Source: Dicaeum eximium
Taxonomy: Eukaryota > Chordata > Aves > Passeriformes > Dicaeidae
Length of the DNA: 64,000 nucleotides
NCBI GenBank assembly: GCA_013396995.1
Contig: VWZP01010946.1
Coordinates: 62,001-126,000 of the forward strand
Direction of reading: 5' to 3'
The translations under genes and the position numbers were made by a program. Under the pieces are notes generated by a model, which was not told the DNA's origin, ran no database searches, and saw only the letters and a program-made list of their open reading frames with translations. Shown in pieces: positions 56,301 through 64,000 of this stretch; within the stretch, counting starts at the first letter, position 1; each line of letters starts with the position of its first letter.

Positions 56301-58190
56301 AACTACACCCCTAGAATGAAGTGGTAGTCATTGTAAGAAATGCAAAGCAGACTCTGACAAGTCTAATTAATGAATTAACAAATAGAATTCCAGTAGAATT
56401 CTTTTACAATAGATCTCCAAACCATTCCTACTCATCAGGCTCAAAATTGTTTCACTGGGGGCCACAGGGGCTATTGAGCTTAAATAGCAGCTGTTTTGTT
56501 CAGTTCATCTCACATCATATCAGAATTCCTGGGAGCTTTGCACTGCATGCTAGCATCCCCCTCCCCCCAACCCACCAAAAAGTAAACCAAATCAAAATAC
56601 CCAAGTTAAAAAATCAGGAAACAGTTCACATTGCCATTTAACAAACTTTTGAACCTAATAAAACAGGTTTCAGGTTTTACCTTTCCCTCCCTTATCTTGC
56701 CCAGGCACGCCTCAGGGAAGCACAACCTTTGCACATTCACAAATTCCCATATCCATGACTCCCAAAACAGAGGTCTGTATGGAAGGCAGTTTCATTTTTA
56801 GGTTTCCATGCACCTATCAAATATTTTCTGAGCCCTGTAAAGAGTGCTAAAGTAAGACAGGTCATCTAAAGTTTATTTAAGCATCTGTGCCTTGCAGCAT
56901 GGAGTTCACATATTGTGAATGCAACATTACTCAGCCAATTTAACAAGATTAGCCAGCCTGTTTTTTCTACTTTCTGTCATTTCTTCATCCATAACAAGCC
57001 AGCTTGTAGCTAAGGGCAGCCAAGCTCTTTTAAAGCTTTATTCTTTCACAGCTAGAAAAGTACAGCATTTACAATTGGGAGCTATCATGTCAGAAGCACA
57101 GTAGCAGTAGCTTCTCACGGGTCACTCAAAGCACGCTACACAAACCAAAACCGGGAAAATAGAAAGGAGACCAGAAAGAAAGCAGACTAATTAACAGTTC
57201 TAAATTTTAGTTAAACTCTGCTCAACCTTCTGCTTCCCAGATCCAGCTAGACAGCTAATAAGCCTCGTGGAATCCCAGCTCTTAATTAACACACAATTAT
57301 TTCCCCAGAATGATTAGAAGTTCCACCAAATGTTCAAGAAGTCAGTTTTTACAGCTCCAGTTAGATTACTGTCTATGTTTAGGAGCAAGGGTTACTGCTC
57401 CATATTCTATTGATAATGGACTACTTTTTTTTTTAAATGCAATCACATCTTGAAAGAATGCCTGCCTTTTCATTGCACAAGGCTTCTATGTGAGCATGTA
57501 ACATTCTCAGCAATAATTCAGTCACTTGACATGAAAAGACAACAGCCAATAATGTGAGCATGCCAATTATACATTAGCTGTTTGAAAGCAGAATAATATG
57601 TGAGCACACAGCTTTCTGAAAGGCCAGCTGAACATTTTATAGGCCAAGGTCTGAGACTCTGTGCTCCCTAGCAAGGAGCTGACCATCAGAAGCAAAATGC
57701 TAATCAAAGCAAAACCGGTTTCACCAGCAGCTTGCTACACTGACTTCCACCAAAGTGAATGATGAATCTTCTCAAGGCATTCCAGGGTGTTAGTCCTTCT
57801 TGGGCTTCTGGCTAAGCACACAGTTCATTTTAAAGCCCTGCCTCAGTTTTGTGGGACCAGGTGTGAGGTTTAAACCACAATGCAGAAGCATTTGCCCTTA
57901 ATAGGACAGTCAGTCATCAGACCTTTATCTTACTTTGAATCATCCACAGCATCTTCAAGCAAAAGCTGGCTATGATACTCTTGTGGTCCTACAAATTTCT
58001 TTTTCAAGGTACAAGAGTGAAAACATCTCTAAATACTCCAACTTTCTTCTGCTCCTTCTGGCTGCACCTCTGTGCAGCTGAAATTTTAATGCTGAAAATT
58101 AACACATATTTTCAACATGGCAGCTGAGGCATTTTGGTGCACTATGCTAAAAATGTTTAGAAAACTGACAAATCTGGTCATCTTTACACA
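53396..58190. other. AT-rich non-coding stretch ending at the composition break
   Basis: No confident gene. One exon-like minus-strand segment at 54225-54453 is listed separately. The stretch at about 57200-57700 is complex, non-repetitive and contains 'tgtgagca' three times (57490, 57556, 57600), as enhancer-like conserved elements often do. Short A/T tracts lie near 55858-55867 and 57426-57436. No further transposon was recognised. Confidence 0.45.
54225..54453 (-). other. Exon-like segment with a strong splice acceptor, unassigned
   Basis: On the minus strand a good acceptor ('ctttctttcctgtcctag') ends at about 54440. It is followed by an open frame beginning GDVQRRSSDDMLSREN and continuing through GIFGVPISMNN and TPSGSSGKQAF to a stop near 54225. 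Composition is balanced (Arg/Ser-rich, charged) rather than AT-driven, unlike most local frames. No matching strong donor was found: candidates are 'agaaggtcatc' near 54286 and 'cattgtaaac' near 54229, both weak. I do not recognise the family. It may be an alternative or terminal exon of a neighbouring gene, or chance. Confidence 0.25.
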
Positions 58191-58230
58191 GGGAAGGGAA
58201 GGGAAGGGAAGGGAAGGGAAGGGAANAGGG
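58191..58230. repeat. (GGGAA)n microsatellite containing an undetermined base
   Basis: Seven perfect copies of GGGAA run to 58225, followed by a single n at 58226 and 'aggg'. The n shows the assembler could not resolve the repeat, so its true length, and possibly continuity across it, are uncertain. DNA to the left is AT-rich and gene-free, while DNA to the right is GC-rich and contains a compact gene. Confidence 0.95.
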
Positions 58231-59434
58231 AGCTGCCTCCCTCCAGTGCCAGTGCATCCTGCCTGGGGGCCAAAGCCCCATTGCAAGGCAGGGCTGGATT
58301 AGGAAAATGCTCCCGCCCCCCAGCCCTGCTGCTTCACTTCTGAGCTCCTGTTTGCTGAAGCAGTTCCCCTCAGCCCAATACCTCCTGCTCCCCTCAGCCT
58401 CTCAACAGAAATGCTGCCTCAGGTAATTAAAAAAAAAAAAAAAAAAAAAAATTACACACATAACCAATTTATTACCTAAGTTTGCAATCAAAACGCAGTG
58501 TGACTTCAAACACCTAAGCCTGGCCTCACAACCCTGTGTCACCTCTGTCCCTGTCAAGCCAGCTGATAATGCCACCAGAGACTGCTGGCTACAGACCAGA
58601 CACTGTGGATATGCTGCCAGACAGCAGCAGAGTCAGGAAATTATGTTTTGGGAGGCCTGGGAACCTGGAGAGGAAGCCAAAAAGGTTTTCTGTCTGCTCA
58701 GTGCCTGGATAAGTCCCATAATAAAGTCCACAGCGTGAAGATCTCCCTCCAAAACTGCCAGCCTGGCTCCTGCTCCCAAGAGACCTGCAAATGTGCTGAG
58801 GCTGCACTCAATCTCACTGGCTGTGGCATTAAGGAAGATGACATTCAGCAGTAGCAGTCCCAGTGGTCTGACAGGGTCTGGCACAGTTGCATATGCTGCT
58901 GCTAGTGCTCTTTTACCTTTCCAGGTCATGGCTTTCTTCTCATGCTGTACTTTACCTTGCCAAAAAAAGGAGTTTTGCACTTTCAAAAGTTTCTCTCTTC
59001 CTGAAATGAATAAGCTTTCTCCCAGGAAGGCCACTGAATGGTTCCTGAGGGTCAGCCACAGACACTAAATTAAGGAGTGTCTTCAATGAAACATTGCATA
59101 TTTCTCCATGCAAGTGCAGCTCTTCAAGTAGCATCAAGCCTGCTGTTTGCTTTTGCAAGATCAAATCTGCCCTGACACTCCCATGACCAGCCACAGGCCT
59201 CTGGTTATCTCTGCAGAGCGGGGTTGGGATGCAGAAAAGCTGTGCTGTGCAGCCCCCATGCCCTTTACCCTGGAAATGGCACCACTTTTTCAGTCCCATG
59301 ACCTGTCACGACTGCTCGGCAGGGCCAGGTACCTCCATCCCATTTTCCCTTTGACCACGGGTGTGCAGGGGGCTCTCCCAGCCCCTTGGCCGCAAAGAAA
59401 GGCAATGAACCATCAGCATGGTCACTCCAGTGGA
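58231..59434. other. Region downstream of the CCDC81-like gene, exon-like frames on the minus strand
   Basis: The composition changes to GC-rich here. A 23-base A-run lies at 58429-58451. Two overlapping minus-strand frames, 58633-59034 (133 codons) and 58952-59299 (115 codons), are in different phases and have balanced composition. The first includes VPDPVRPLGLLLLNVIFLNA and the second NVSLKTLLNLVSVADPQEPF. Donor-like 'caaggtaaagt' (near 58955) and 'aaaggtaaaag' (near 58917) lie between them. They could be exons of another gene or a degraded copy. I do not recognise a family. Confidence 0.3.
58429..58451. repeat. Poly-A run (23 bases)
   Basis: An A-run is flanked by 'aggtaatt' and 'ttacacac'. 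It lies 200 bases right of the GGGAA tract in the transition zone and has no retroposon body attached. Confidence 0.9.
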
Positions 59435-59452
59435 GTTCAGGCAGGAGTAACC

Positions 59453-59458
59453 TTTATT
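59453..59458 (-). terminator. Polyadenylation signal AATAAA of the CCDC81-like gene
   Basis: The complement of 'tttatt' at 59453-59458 is a canonical AATAAA on the minus strand, 173 bases beyond the stop codon at 59631. Cleavage would be expected about 15-25 bases further, near 59435. Its position supports the proposed last exon and a short 3' untranslated region. Confidence 0.7.
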
Positions 59459-59630
59459 TGGGACATGCTCCTTAGCTGTGGCAGTCCTTGCCCCTGCCAC
59501 CCGTTCCTGGCAGCTCTCCTGCTGGAAAGGATGGAAGCTGTGACAGCAGTCTGTGTGTAGCAGTAGTCTGTGCAGCAGTCTCTGCTTCTTGCAGCTCCTT
59601 GGCAGGGCTGGCAGTGGCTGAGCCTTCTCC

Positions 59631-59664
59631 TCAGCGTTCCAACAGACCCGTCTGCACTCCCTTG
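59631..59664 (-). CDS. CCDC81-like last coding exon
   Basis: The acceptor 'ctgtttcctttag' is good. One base completes a split codon, followed by KGVQTGLLER and TGA. The phase agrees with the preceding donor and an AATAAA follows 173 bases later. The exon is short, so it is supported by splice and polyadenylation signals rather than by homology. Confidence 0.6.
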
Positions 59665-62600
59665 CTAAAGGAAACAGAAAAAAAGGCCTCAGTTCTGTGG
59701 CTGGGCAGAAGGCCTCCCAATGCCCCTAAGCCCGGCTCAGGCCGGTAGTTCTGGCAGCGCTGACGAAGCCTTCCCGCTGCTCTAGGGGCCTGTTGTGGGC
59801 CCTGCTTCCACCTCACTTACTCTTCCAGTACTTTCCTGGCGAGCTGAAGCTCTGCCTGCTGCTCTGGGGTGCTCTCCTTCAGCTTCTTGGCGTAGGCCTT
59901 TCTCAGGAGGTGGGAAGGGCGGTAGGGATCCTCAAACACGTAGGGGCAGGAGGTCTGCAAAGGCAGGGGGGCTCTCCCTAAGCCAGTAGCTGGGGCTCCT
60001 CTCAAAGCTTCAGCCTTGCCAGGCCTGGCTCAGGGCTCACGGGCACAAAGCACACAGCCCGTGCCACAGCCACGCTCCCGCCCGGCGCCTCGGCGACACT
60101 TCTGCTGCAGGGCAGTGGGCAGGCACAAGATCCCTGTCCCGCCCCAGCCACGGCACTACTGCTGGGCTAGGACACCTTCCCTGCTCCCCTGCCACTGAGC
60201 AGAAAGGAAAAATGTCCTTTTCCTGGGGACTGTGACGTGTATGCCATACCTGTCCCTTCTCAGTGATCGCTCGGTTGCCAAAGTATTTGCGGTACACTTC
60301 TGCCTCCACCTCATGGCGCCTGGATGCCAGCAGCAGCTGGAGCTCTCTTTCTTCCTTCTCACTGAAGAGGGGGTGCGTCCCCTGAGGGCCCTGCACACAC
60401 CACATGTGCAGCATCAGCCACCTTGAGCTTGGGCAGGGCAGGAGGGCCGGGACCATGTGCAGCTCTTGCTGCCTCTCCCACCCTGGCCCAGAGCCCAAGG
60501 CGTGACACAGGACTGGCAAAATCCTAGGATGTACCTACCGCTTCTGAGGGTTGGGCAGTACTTGCAGAGACCTTCAACCCCTGCTGAACTGGAGATTTGG
60601 GGCGCTTCAGCATCGTCATGTGGGTCTTTTCATGGATTACGGGCAGGAAACTAAAAAGGACAGCCAGCAGTCTGAGCTTGTGGGAGCCAAGTGTGAGCTT
60701 GCATCTGTGGGATTGCAGCCTGTCCTCTGGCACCACCCAGCAGCTCAATAGGAGGGCCATGTGTCCAGCAGGACAGTGTCTCCAGGGCTGTTTGGCATCA
60801 GCACATGCACCCCAGACAAGGGAAGCATCACCCATTATCACAAGTGATCATGAGGGTGATACTGAGGGCATGTGCTCAGCCACACCACTCCTCTACAAGG
60901 CTCACCCATGCCAGCCATGGCCAGCTTCCTTGTCTCTAGCATGATCCATTTCCATCGACTGCTGACTGGCCTGAGAAACCCTGCGCCGAGCCAGGAACAC
61001 CGGATCCATCACACTTACTGCAAGAGAAGAACACACAATCTTTGAGATCATATGGGACAGCACGGGGGGCAGAGCTGGCACAGCCATGCTGCACAAGGCT
61101 CACTGACAATCCTTGCCACTCCTAGGAGTCACAGTTCCAGGCAGGCCCCTTTCTTTTGTCCACACTGGATGTGCTCCAGAGCTGAATTCCCACCAAGCCT
61201 CCCACCACTCCGGGGCATGGTTTTTCTCATCTCCCTTGCCAGCAGAAGGGACCCACCAGTGGGAAGAACTGGGAAATACTGAGGAATCCCAGGGGCATGC
61301 TGGGGAAATTGGGGTGTAGGGGCTCCCCACAGTTCAAAGCCTCTTCCAGAATAGGTTCCCTCACAGAGACCTCATGAGGGCAAGAGCACACACACACAGA
61401 CCCTGCCAGCACTCAGCTGGGACTTACATCTGCGGCTGCCCCCGCCCCAGGGTGCCGACTCCCTTCTGGGCTTCAGGGAAACCAGCGGGGCCGACGGCTT
61501 GTGAGGGGTCGCAGCTGCAAGACTGAAACAAGAGGGCACCAGCTGGGTAAAGCTGGGGCAACAGGCTCTCCTGGAGGCTGACACTTATAAGCTGCTGGCA
61601 CACGTTTTTGGGGGCACTGCCTAGTCCTTGGAGGACAGAATGCACGTGCTGTCCTTGCTGCCTGCACAGCCCCTCTCGCCTCGCTCAGGCACACTGAAAG
61701 CAGAATGGCCACTTCATCTGCAATCTCCAAGCCAGGGAGGAGTGAGCAGTGAGCAGTAGAGAGGGAAGCTCTCCTGTGAAGTGGCTGCTCTTGCCCAAGT
61801 TTGGCTGGAAAGGAGCCTTGGCAGGAGGGTACCCCCAAAACAGTGGGTGAGCAGGTGCTCAGTGAGCTGAGGGCCACAGCAGCCATCCTGCTCACCTTGG
61901 CAGTATGAGAACCTCATCTTGGCTGACCCGGCTAAAATCGTTCTGGCCCGGGAAGGCAACAATGTTCATCATCTTGGGGTCCTGGAAGGGAACAGCAGTA
62001 CGTCAGCAGAAATCAAGAACATGTGCTGGTTGCTCAGAATGGTGGCAAACCACCTTGATGCTCAAAGACACAAAGGCTGCTTCTCAGAAGGCCTCACACA
62101 CCTTCTCCCTTGAGAAGCCCCTCCCTCAAAGGGGCTGAGGCATTCCTGAGACTTGGACTAGCTCACTGGGAGTGTGCCCAGGCTGGGTGGTGGGGCAGGT
62201 GACAACAGCCCAGAACAGGCAGCTGGAAAGTTTTGACAGCACATTGCCACAAAGCCATGAGGAGGAATCCCACAGAAATTAAGCTCACCTCAAGAAGGGC
62301 TTTCAGCATGTTTCCTGTTGTATCCAGCTCCAGCAGGCAGCCATCAAAGAAGGTCATGCTGAGCACTTTTGCTCTCACAGCAAGGATGCCGATGCCCTTG
62401 AACGTGAATTCCACCTCTTTGTTATCTCGGAGGGCCCCAGCAAAGCAAAGCAGGGTCTCCTGTACACACTGCTCCACAATTTCGTGGCGAAAGTGGATGT
62501 GTGCAGCGATCTCTTCAAAGTCTGGGTGAACAACAGGTGTCCCATCTGGAGAACAAGCACAAAGTCACAGTGTCTCTCTCACCACAGCTCAGCCAGCTCA

Positions 62601-63290
62601 GAAACTAGAGGTCACCGGTGCCCAGCTCTCAGGCAACACTGCCGGACAGTGTCCCCCTTTCAGCTCCATCACCATCTCCAGAATGGACACAGAGGACAGG
62701 GAAAGGCCAAGCAAAACTCCGCCTCTGGCTGTGAGCACCCAGATGGAGCACAGGGGAGCTGAGCAGATGAGGCTGGCTCCTCAGGGAGGAGCAGGGTGCT
62801 GGGCTATCACATCTGTGCCCACACCCAGCACTTTGCAGGTTGGAAGAGTCTTTGCTAAATTAGAGGTGTTGGCACCAAGCCAAAATGTAAGGCCAGTGTA
62901 AAGAAGGGATCCCATCTTCTTACCAGGAATTTTGGTCTCATCACTCTCAAGGTTGTAAAACATCTTCACAGTCTTGTTCAGGATGAACATAGGTCTCTCA
63001 ATAGGCAAAATCTTGTCCTCTGCCACACTGGCATACACTGGGACAACTGCAAAACTCCCAAGTCCAATCTCCACTGCCTGAAAACACAATCAAGAGGAAG
63101 TGTTGGCAGGACTGCCCAAAAGTAAGGAGGCTGCCAGATGACTTGCATGGCCCTGGGGATGGCACTTTGGGCCTTGCTCTGGATCCCCAGAGGGGCAGGA
63201 TGAGGCACATGCAGGAGGCAAGACTCACCTTCTTCTTCAAGAGCTGTCCGTAGATGTGCCGAGACACTCCAGACCAGACTTTGAGGATTT
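59631..63290 (-). CDS. CCDC81-like protein (paired HU domains), 5'-incomplete, ten exons
   Basis: Human CCDC81 is a centrosome-associated protein; its N-terminal half holds two eukaryotic HU/IHF-like domains. Joining exons 63229-63290, 62924-63077, 62289-62545, 61896-61981, 61428-61522, 60906-61017, 60539-60650, 60250-60390, 59821-59954 and 59631-59664 gives 395 residues and a stop. All introns are GT-AG and all phases agree. The first HU domain (residues 1 to about 73) shows VWSGVSRHI, the strand pair GLGSFAVVP and IERPMFIL. The second (about 74-185) shows CVQETLLCFAG and VEFTFKGIGIL. VMDPVFLARR (222-231) and YVFEDPYRPS (345-354) match mid-family blocks. Human CCDC81 is about 650 residues; this copy stops about 200 short, without most of the coiled coil, and lacks the family's CxxC motif. 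The first exon is not visible. The symbol is left blank because birds carry many CCDC81-like paralogues. Confidence 0.85.
59821..59954 (-). CDS. CCDC81-like exon with the YVFEDPYRPS block
   Basis: The acceptor is 'cctgcctttgcag' and the donor 'gtaagtgag'. It encodes TSCPYVFEDPYRPSHLLRKA and a Lys/Gln/Glu-rich helix. If the donor is not used the frame runs into TAA at once, giving an alternative C-terminus ending LEE. The use of the near-consensus donor is supported by the matching last exon. Confidence 0.83.
60250..60390 (-). CDS. CCDC81-like exon, charged helix
   Basis: Encodes 47 codons in phase 0 at both ends, with donor 'gtatggcat'. It contains LFSEKEERELQLLLASRR and then EVEAEVYRKYFGNRAITEKG, a charged amphipathic helix matching the start of the coiled-coil half of CCDC81. 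Two in-frame acceptors lie 9 bases apart (exon start 60390 or 60381), so three residues (GPQ) may be optional. Confidence 0.82.
60539..60650 (-). CDS. CCDC81-like exon, basic linker
   Basis: The acceptor is 'tccttttag' and the donor 'gtaggtac'. It encodes FLPVIHEKTHMTMLKRPKSP and then a Ser/Gln/Ala-rich stretch, ending on a codon boundary. There is no family-diagnostic motif here; the assignment rests on splice-site quality and phase agreement on both sides. Confidence 0.65.
60906..61017 (-). CDS. CCDC81-like exon with the VMDPVFLARR block
   Basis: The acceptor is 'tgttcttctcttgcag' and the donor 'gtgagcctt'. After a split Leu codon it encodes SVMDPVFLARRRVSQASQQS and a Met/Asp/His-rich tail. 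I recall the VMDP...RR block as characteristic of avian CCDC81-like proteins. Confidence 0.78.
61428..61522 (-). CDS. CCDC81-like exon, Pro/Ser-rich linker, two possible acceptors
   Basis: The chosen acceptor, 'gtttcag' with exon start 61522, gives LAAATPHKPSAPLVSLKPRR. A second acceptor 8 bases on ('ttgcag', exon start 61514) is also good. It would change the frame to one reading CDPSQAVGPAG and then a stop soon after if the same donor is not used. The first choice keeps frame with the next exon through the donor 'gtaagtccc'. The linker is basic and probably disordered. Confidence 0.65.
61896..61981 (-). CDS. CCDC81-like exon after HU domain 2
   Basis: The acceptor is 'ctgttcccttccag' and the donor 'gtgagcagg'. 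It encodes DPKMMNIVAFPGQNDFSRV and a tail ending VLILPR/S across the junction. It leaves two bases of a codon, which constrains the acceptor of the next exon. Confidence 0.82.
62289..62545 (-). CDS. CCDC81-like exon, HU domain 2
   Basis: The acceptor is 'gtgcttgttctccag' and the donor 'gtgagctt'. It encodes 85 full codons after a split Asp codon and carries most of the second HU-like domain. Helix IVEQCVQETLLCFAGAL is followed by VEFTFKGIGILAVRAK, the strongest family match in the window. It ends LKALLE on a codon boundary. Confidence 0.92.
62924..63077 (-). CDS. CCDC81-like exon, HU domain 1 strands
   Basis: Bounded by acceptor 'attgtgttttcag' and donor 'gtaagaag'. It enters in phase 0 and leaves after the first base of a codon. 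It encodes AVEIGLGSFAVVP and LPIERPMFIL, the paired strands and conserved Arg-Pro turn of the first HU-like domain, and ends in DETKIP. Confidence 0.88.
63229..63290 (-). CDS. CCDC81-like, first visible coding exon
   Basis: The acceptor 'tgctttccag' precedes it and the donor 'gtgagtctt' follows. The exon begins in the middle of a codon (two bases) and ends on a codon boundary with three lysine codons. It encodes ILKVWSGVSRHIYGQLLKKK, equivalent to the helix before the HU beta arm in CCDC81. The initiator exon must lie upstream; nothing resembling it was found between 63300 and 64000. Confidence 0.85.
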
Positions 63291-63299
63291 CTGGAAAGC

Positions 63300-64000
63300 A
63301 AATGAAAGCCATACCATGCTCTGAAGTCAGCACAGGCCACCATCACCCATGTCCCTGCCCACGCAGGTGACAGTGGAGTGCTCTCAAGTTCCCCCTTGCC
63401 GTGAATAAGTTCTCACTGAGTGGGGCTGCCCAGCTGTGTTCTAGACTGCCCCAGGCTCAAAGTCTGCCCTATGCCCAAGACGGGCCTGGAGAGGAAAGGC
63501 AGGCTGTGGTTTGCAAAGGTGATTTCCACCTTCAGACACTGCCAGTGCCTGGAGGCCTGGGCTGCTGTAGATTCCTAGGTGGATGTAATGTGCATGTCTA
63601 AAACACCCACAGCCGGGTGGCTGCGGAGCTGACCAAGGGTTGTTGGTATTAACACACTGTGGGAAAGGACAAAATGGGGCTGGAGAAGGGGCATGTGGAA
63701 GTAGAGCAGCACTTTTCTGGTATAAACATCCTTGTTCTAGATCCTGGAGATAAGCACAACACAGTATGGCACAAGAGCAGGAAAGAGGCCAAGAAATGGG
63801 CGTGGACTATAGGGGGGATCAAGACCACCAAAGACCCCCAAAGCCCTCTGACCATTTCCTGAAAGGTGTGAAAGAACAGATGGCACATGAGAACTAATTT
63901 GTGTAGAAAGCAAGAAGCCTATCTATTAAAAGGTATCTATATCTACCAAGCCTGGTCAGAGCCCCCAGGACCCTGGACTTATACCCATGTGCTTATATAG
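63300..64000. other. Upstream intron or flank of the CCDC81-like gene, possible LTR remnant
   Basis: No exon with a plausible initiator was seen here on the minus strand. From about 63640 the plus strand reads like a degraded LTR. It has words such as 'aatggggctggagaaggggc', 'atcaagaccaccaaagaccc' and 'gaagcctatctattaaaagg'. A 'cttatatag' TATA-like end closes the window. The resemblance is to avian LTRs in general and no border or target duplication is visible, so it is tentative. Confidence 0.3.

Noticed and set aside
59817..60005. Single-exon 62-codon protein at the gene's 3' end
   Set aside because: This frame is exon 59821-59954 read into the upstream intron; it is part of the CCDC81-like gene.
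61052..61330. Plus- and minus-strand frames of 68-76 codons inside the CCDC81-like introns
   Set aside because: GC-rich intron DNA has few stops; no splice or homology support.

Overview
The window is nuclear DNA of a bird, probably a songbird. The evidence is six truncated copies of the avian/reptilian LINE CR1, all 3' ends, and LTR-type endogenous retrovirus remnants. There is also a multi-exon gene of the CCDC81 (HU-domain coiled-coil) family, which I recall as greatly expanded in birds. No Alu/L1-like repeats, operons or bacterial features are visible. The songbird placement is inference.

Layout: positions 1 to about 58,190 are AT-rich DNA in which I could support no gene. They hold CR1 fragments (1-325 +, 2235-2300 -, 19335-19465 -, 27755-28025 +, 40644-40862 -, 53315-53395 -). 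They also hold one complete solo LTR with a 6-bp target duplication (27389-27702), one LTR-like unit carrying a 32-bp minisatellite (13214-13600) and short tandem duplications. Homopolymer and microsatellite tracts and a few exon-like or conserved-element-like stretches make up the rest. Long ORFs here look like chance, with two marginal exceptions (45233-45709 + and 54225-54453 -).

At about 58,190-58,230 a GGGAA microsatellite containing a single undetermined base (n at 58226) marks an abrupt change to GC-rich, intron-dense DNA. This is either a real compositional boundary or an assembly join.

From 59,435 to beyond 63,290 on the minus strand lies a CCDC81-like gene. I rebuilt ten coding exons whose splice sites and phases all agree, giving 395 residues plus a stop, followed by an AATAAA signal 173 bases downstream. 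The first exon(s), with the start codon, were not found and probably lie beyond the window. The protein has the paired HU domains of CCDC81 and a short region matching the middle of the family, but lacks the long C-terminal coiled coil. Beyond the gene, 63,640-64,000 resembles a degraded LTR, and 58,630-59,300 holds unassigned exon-like reading frames on the same strand.
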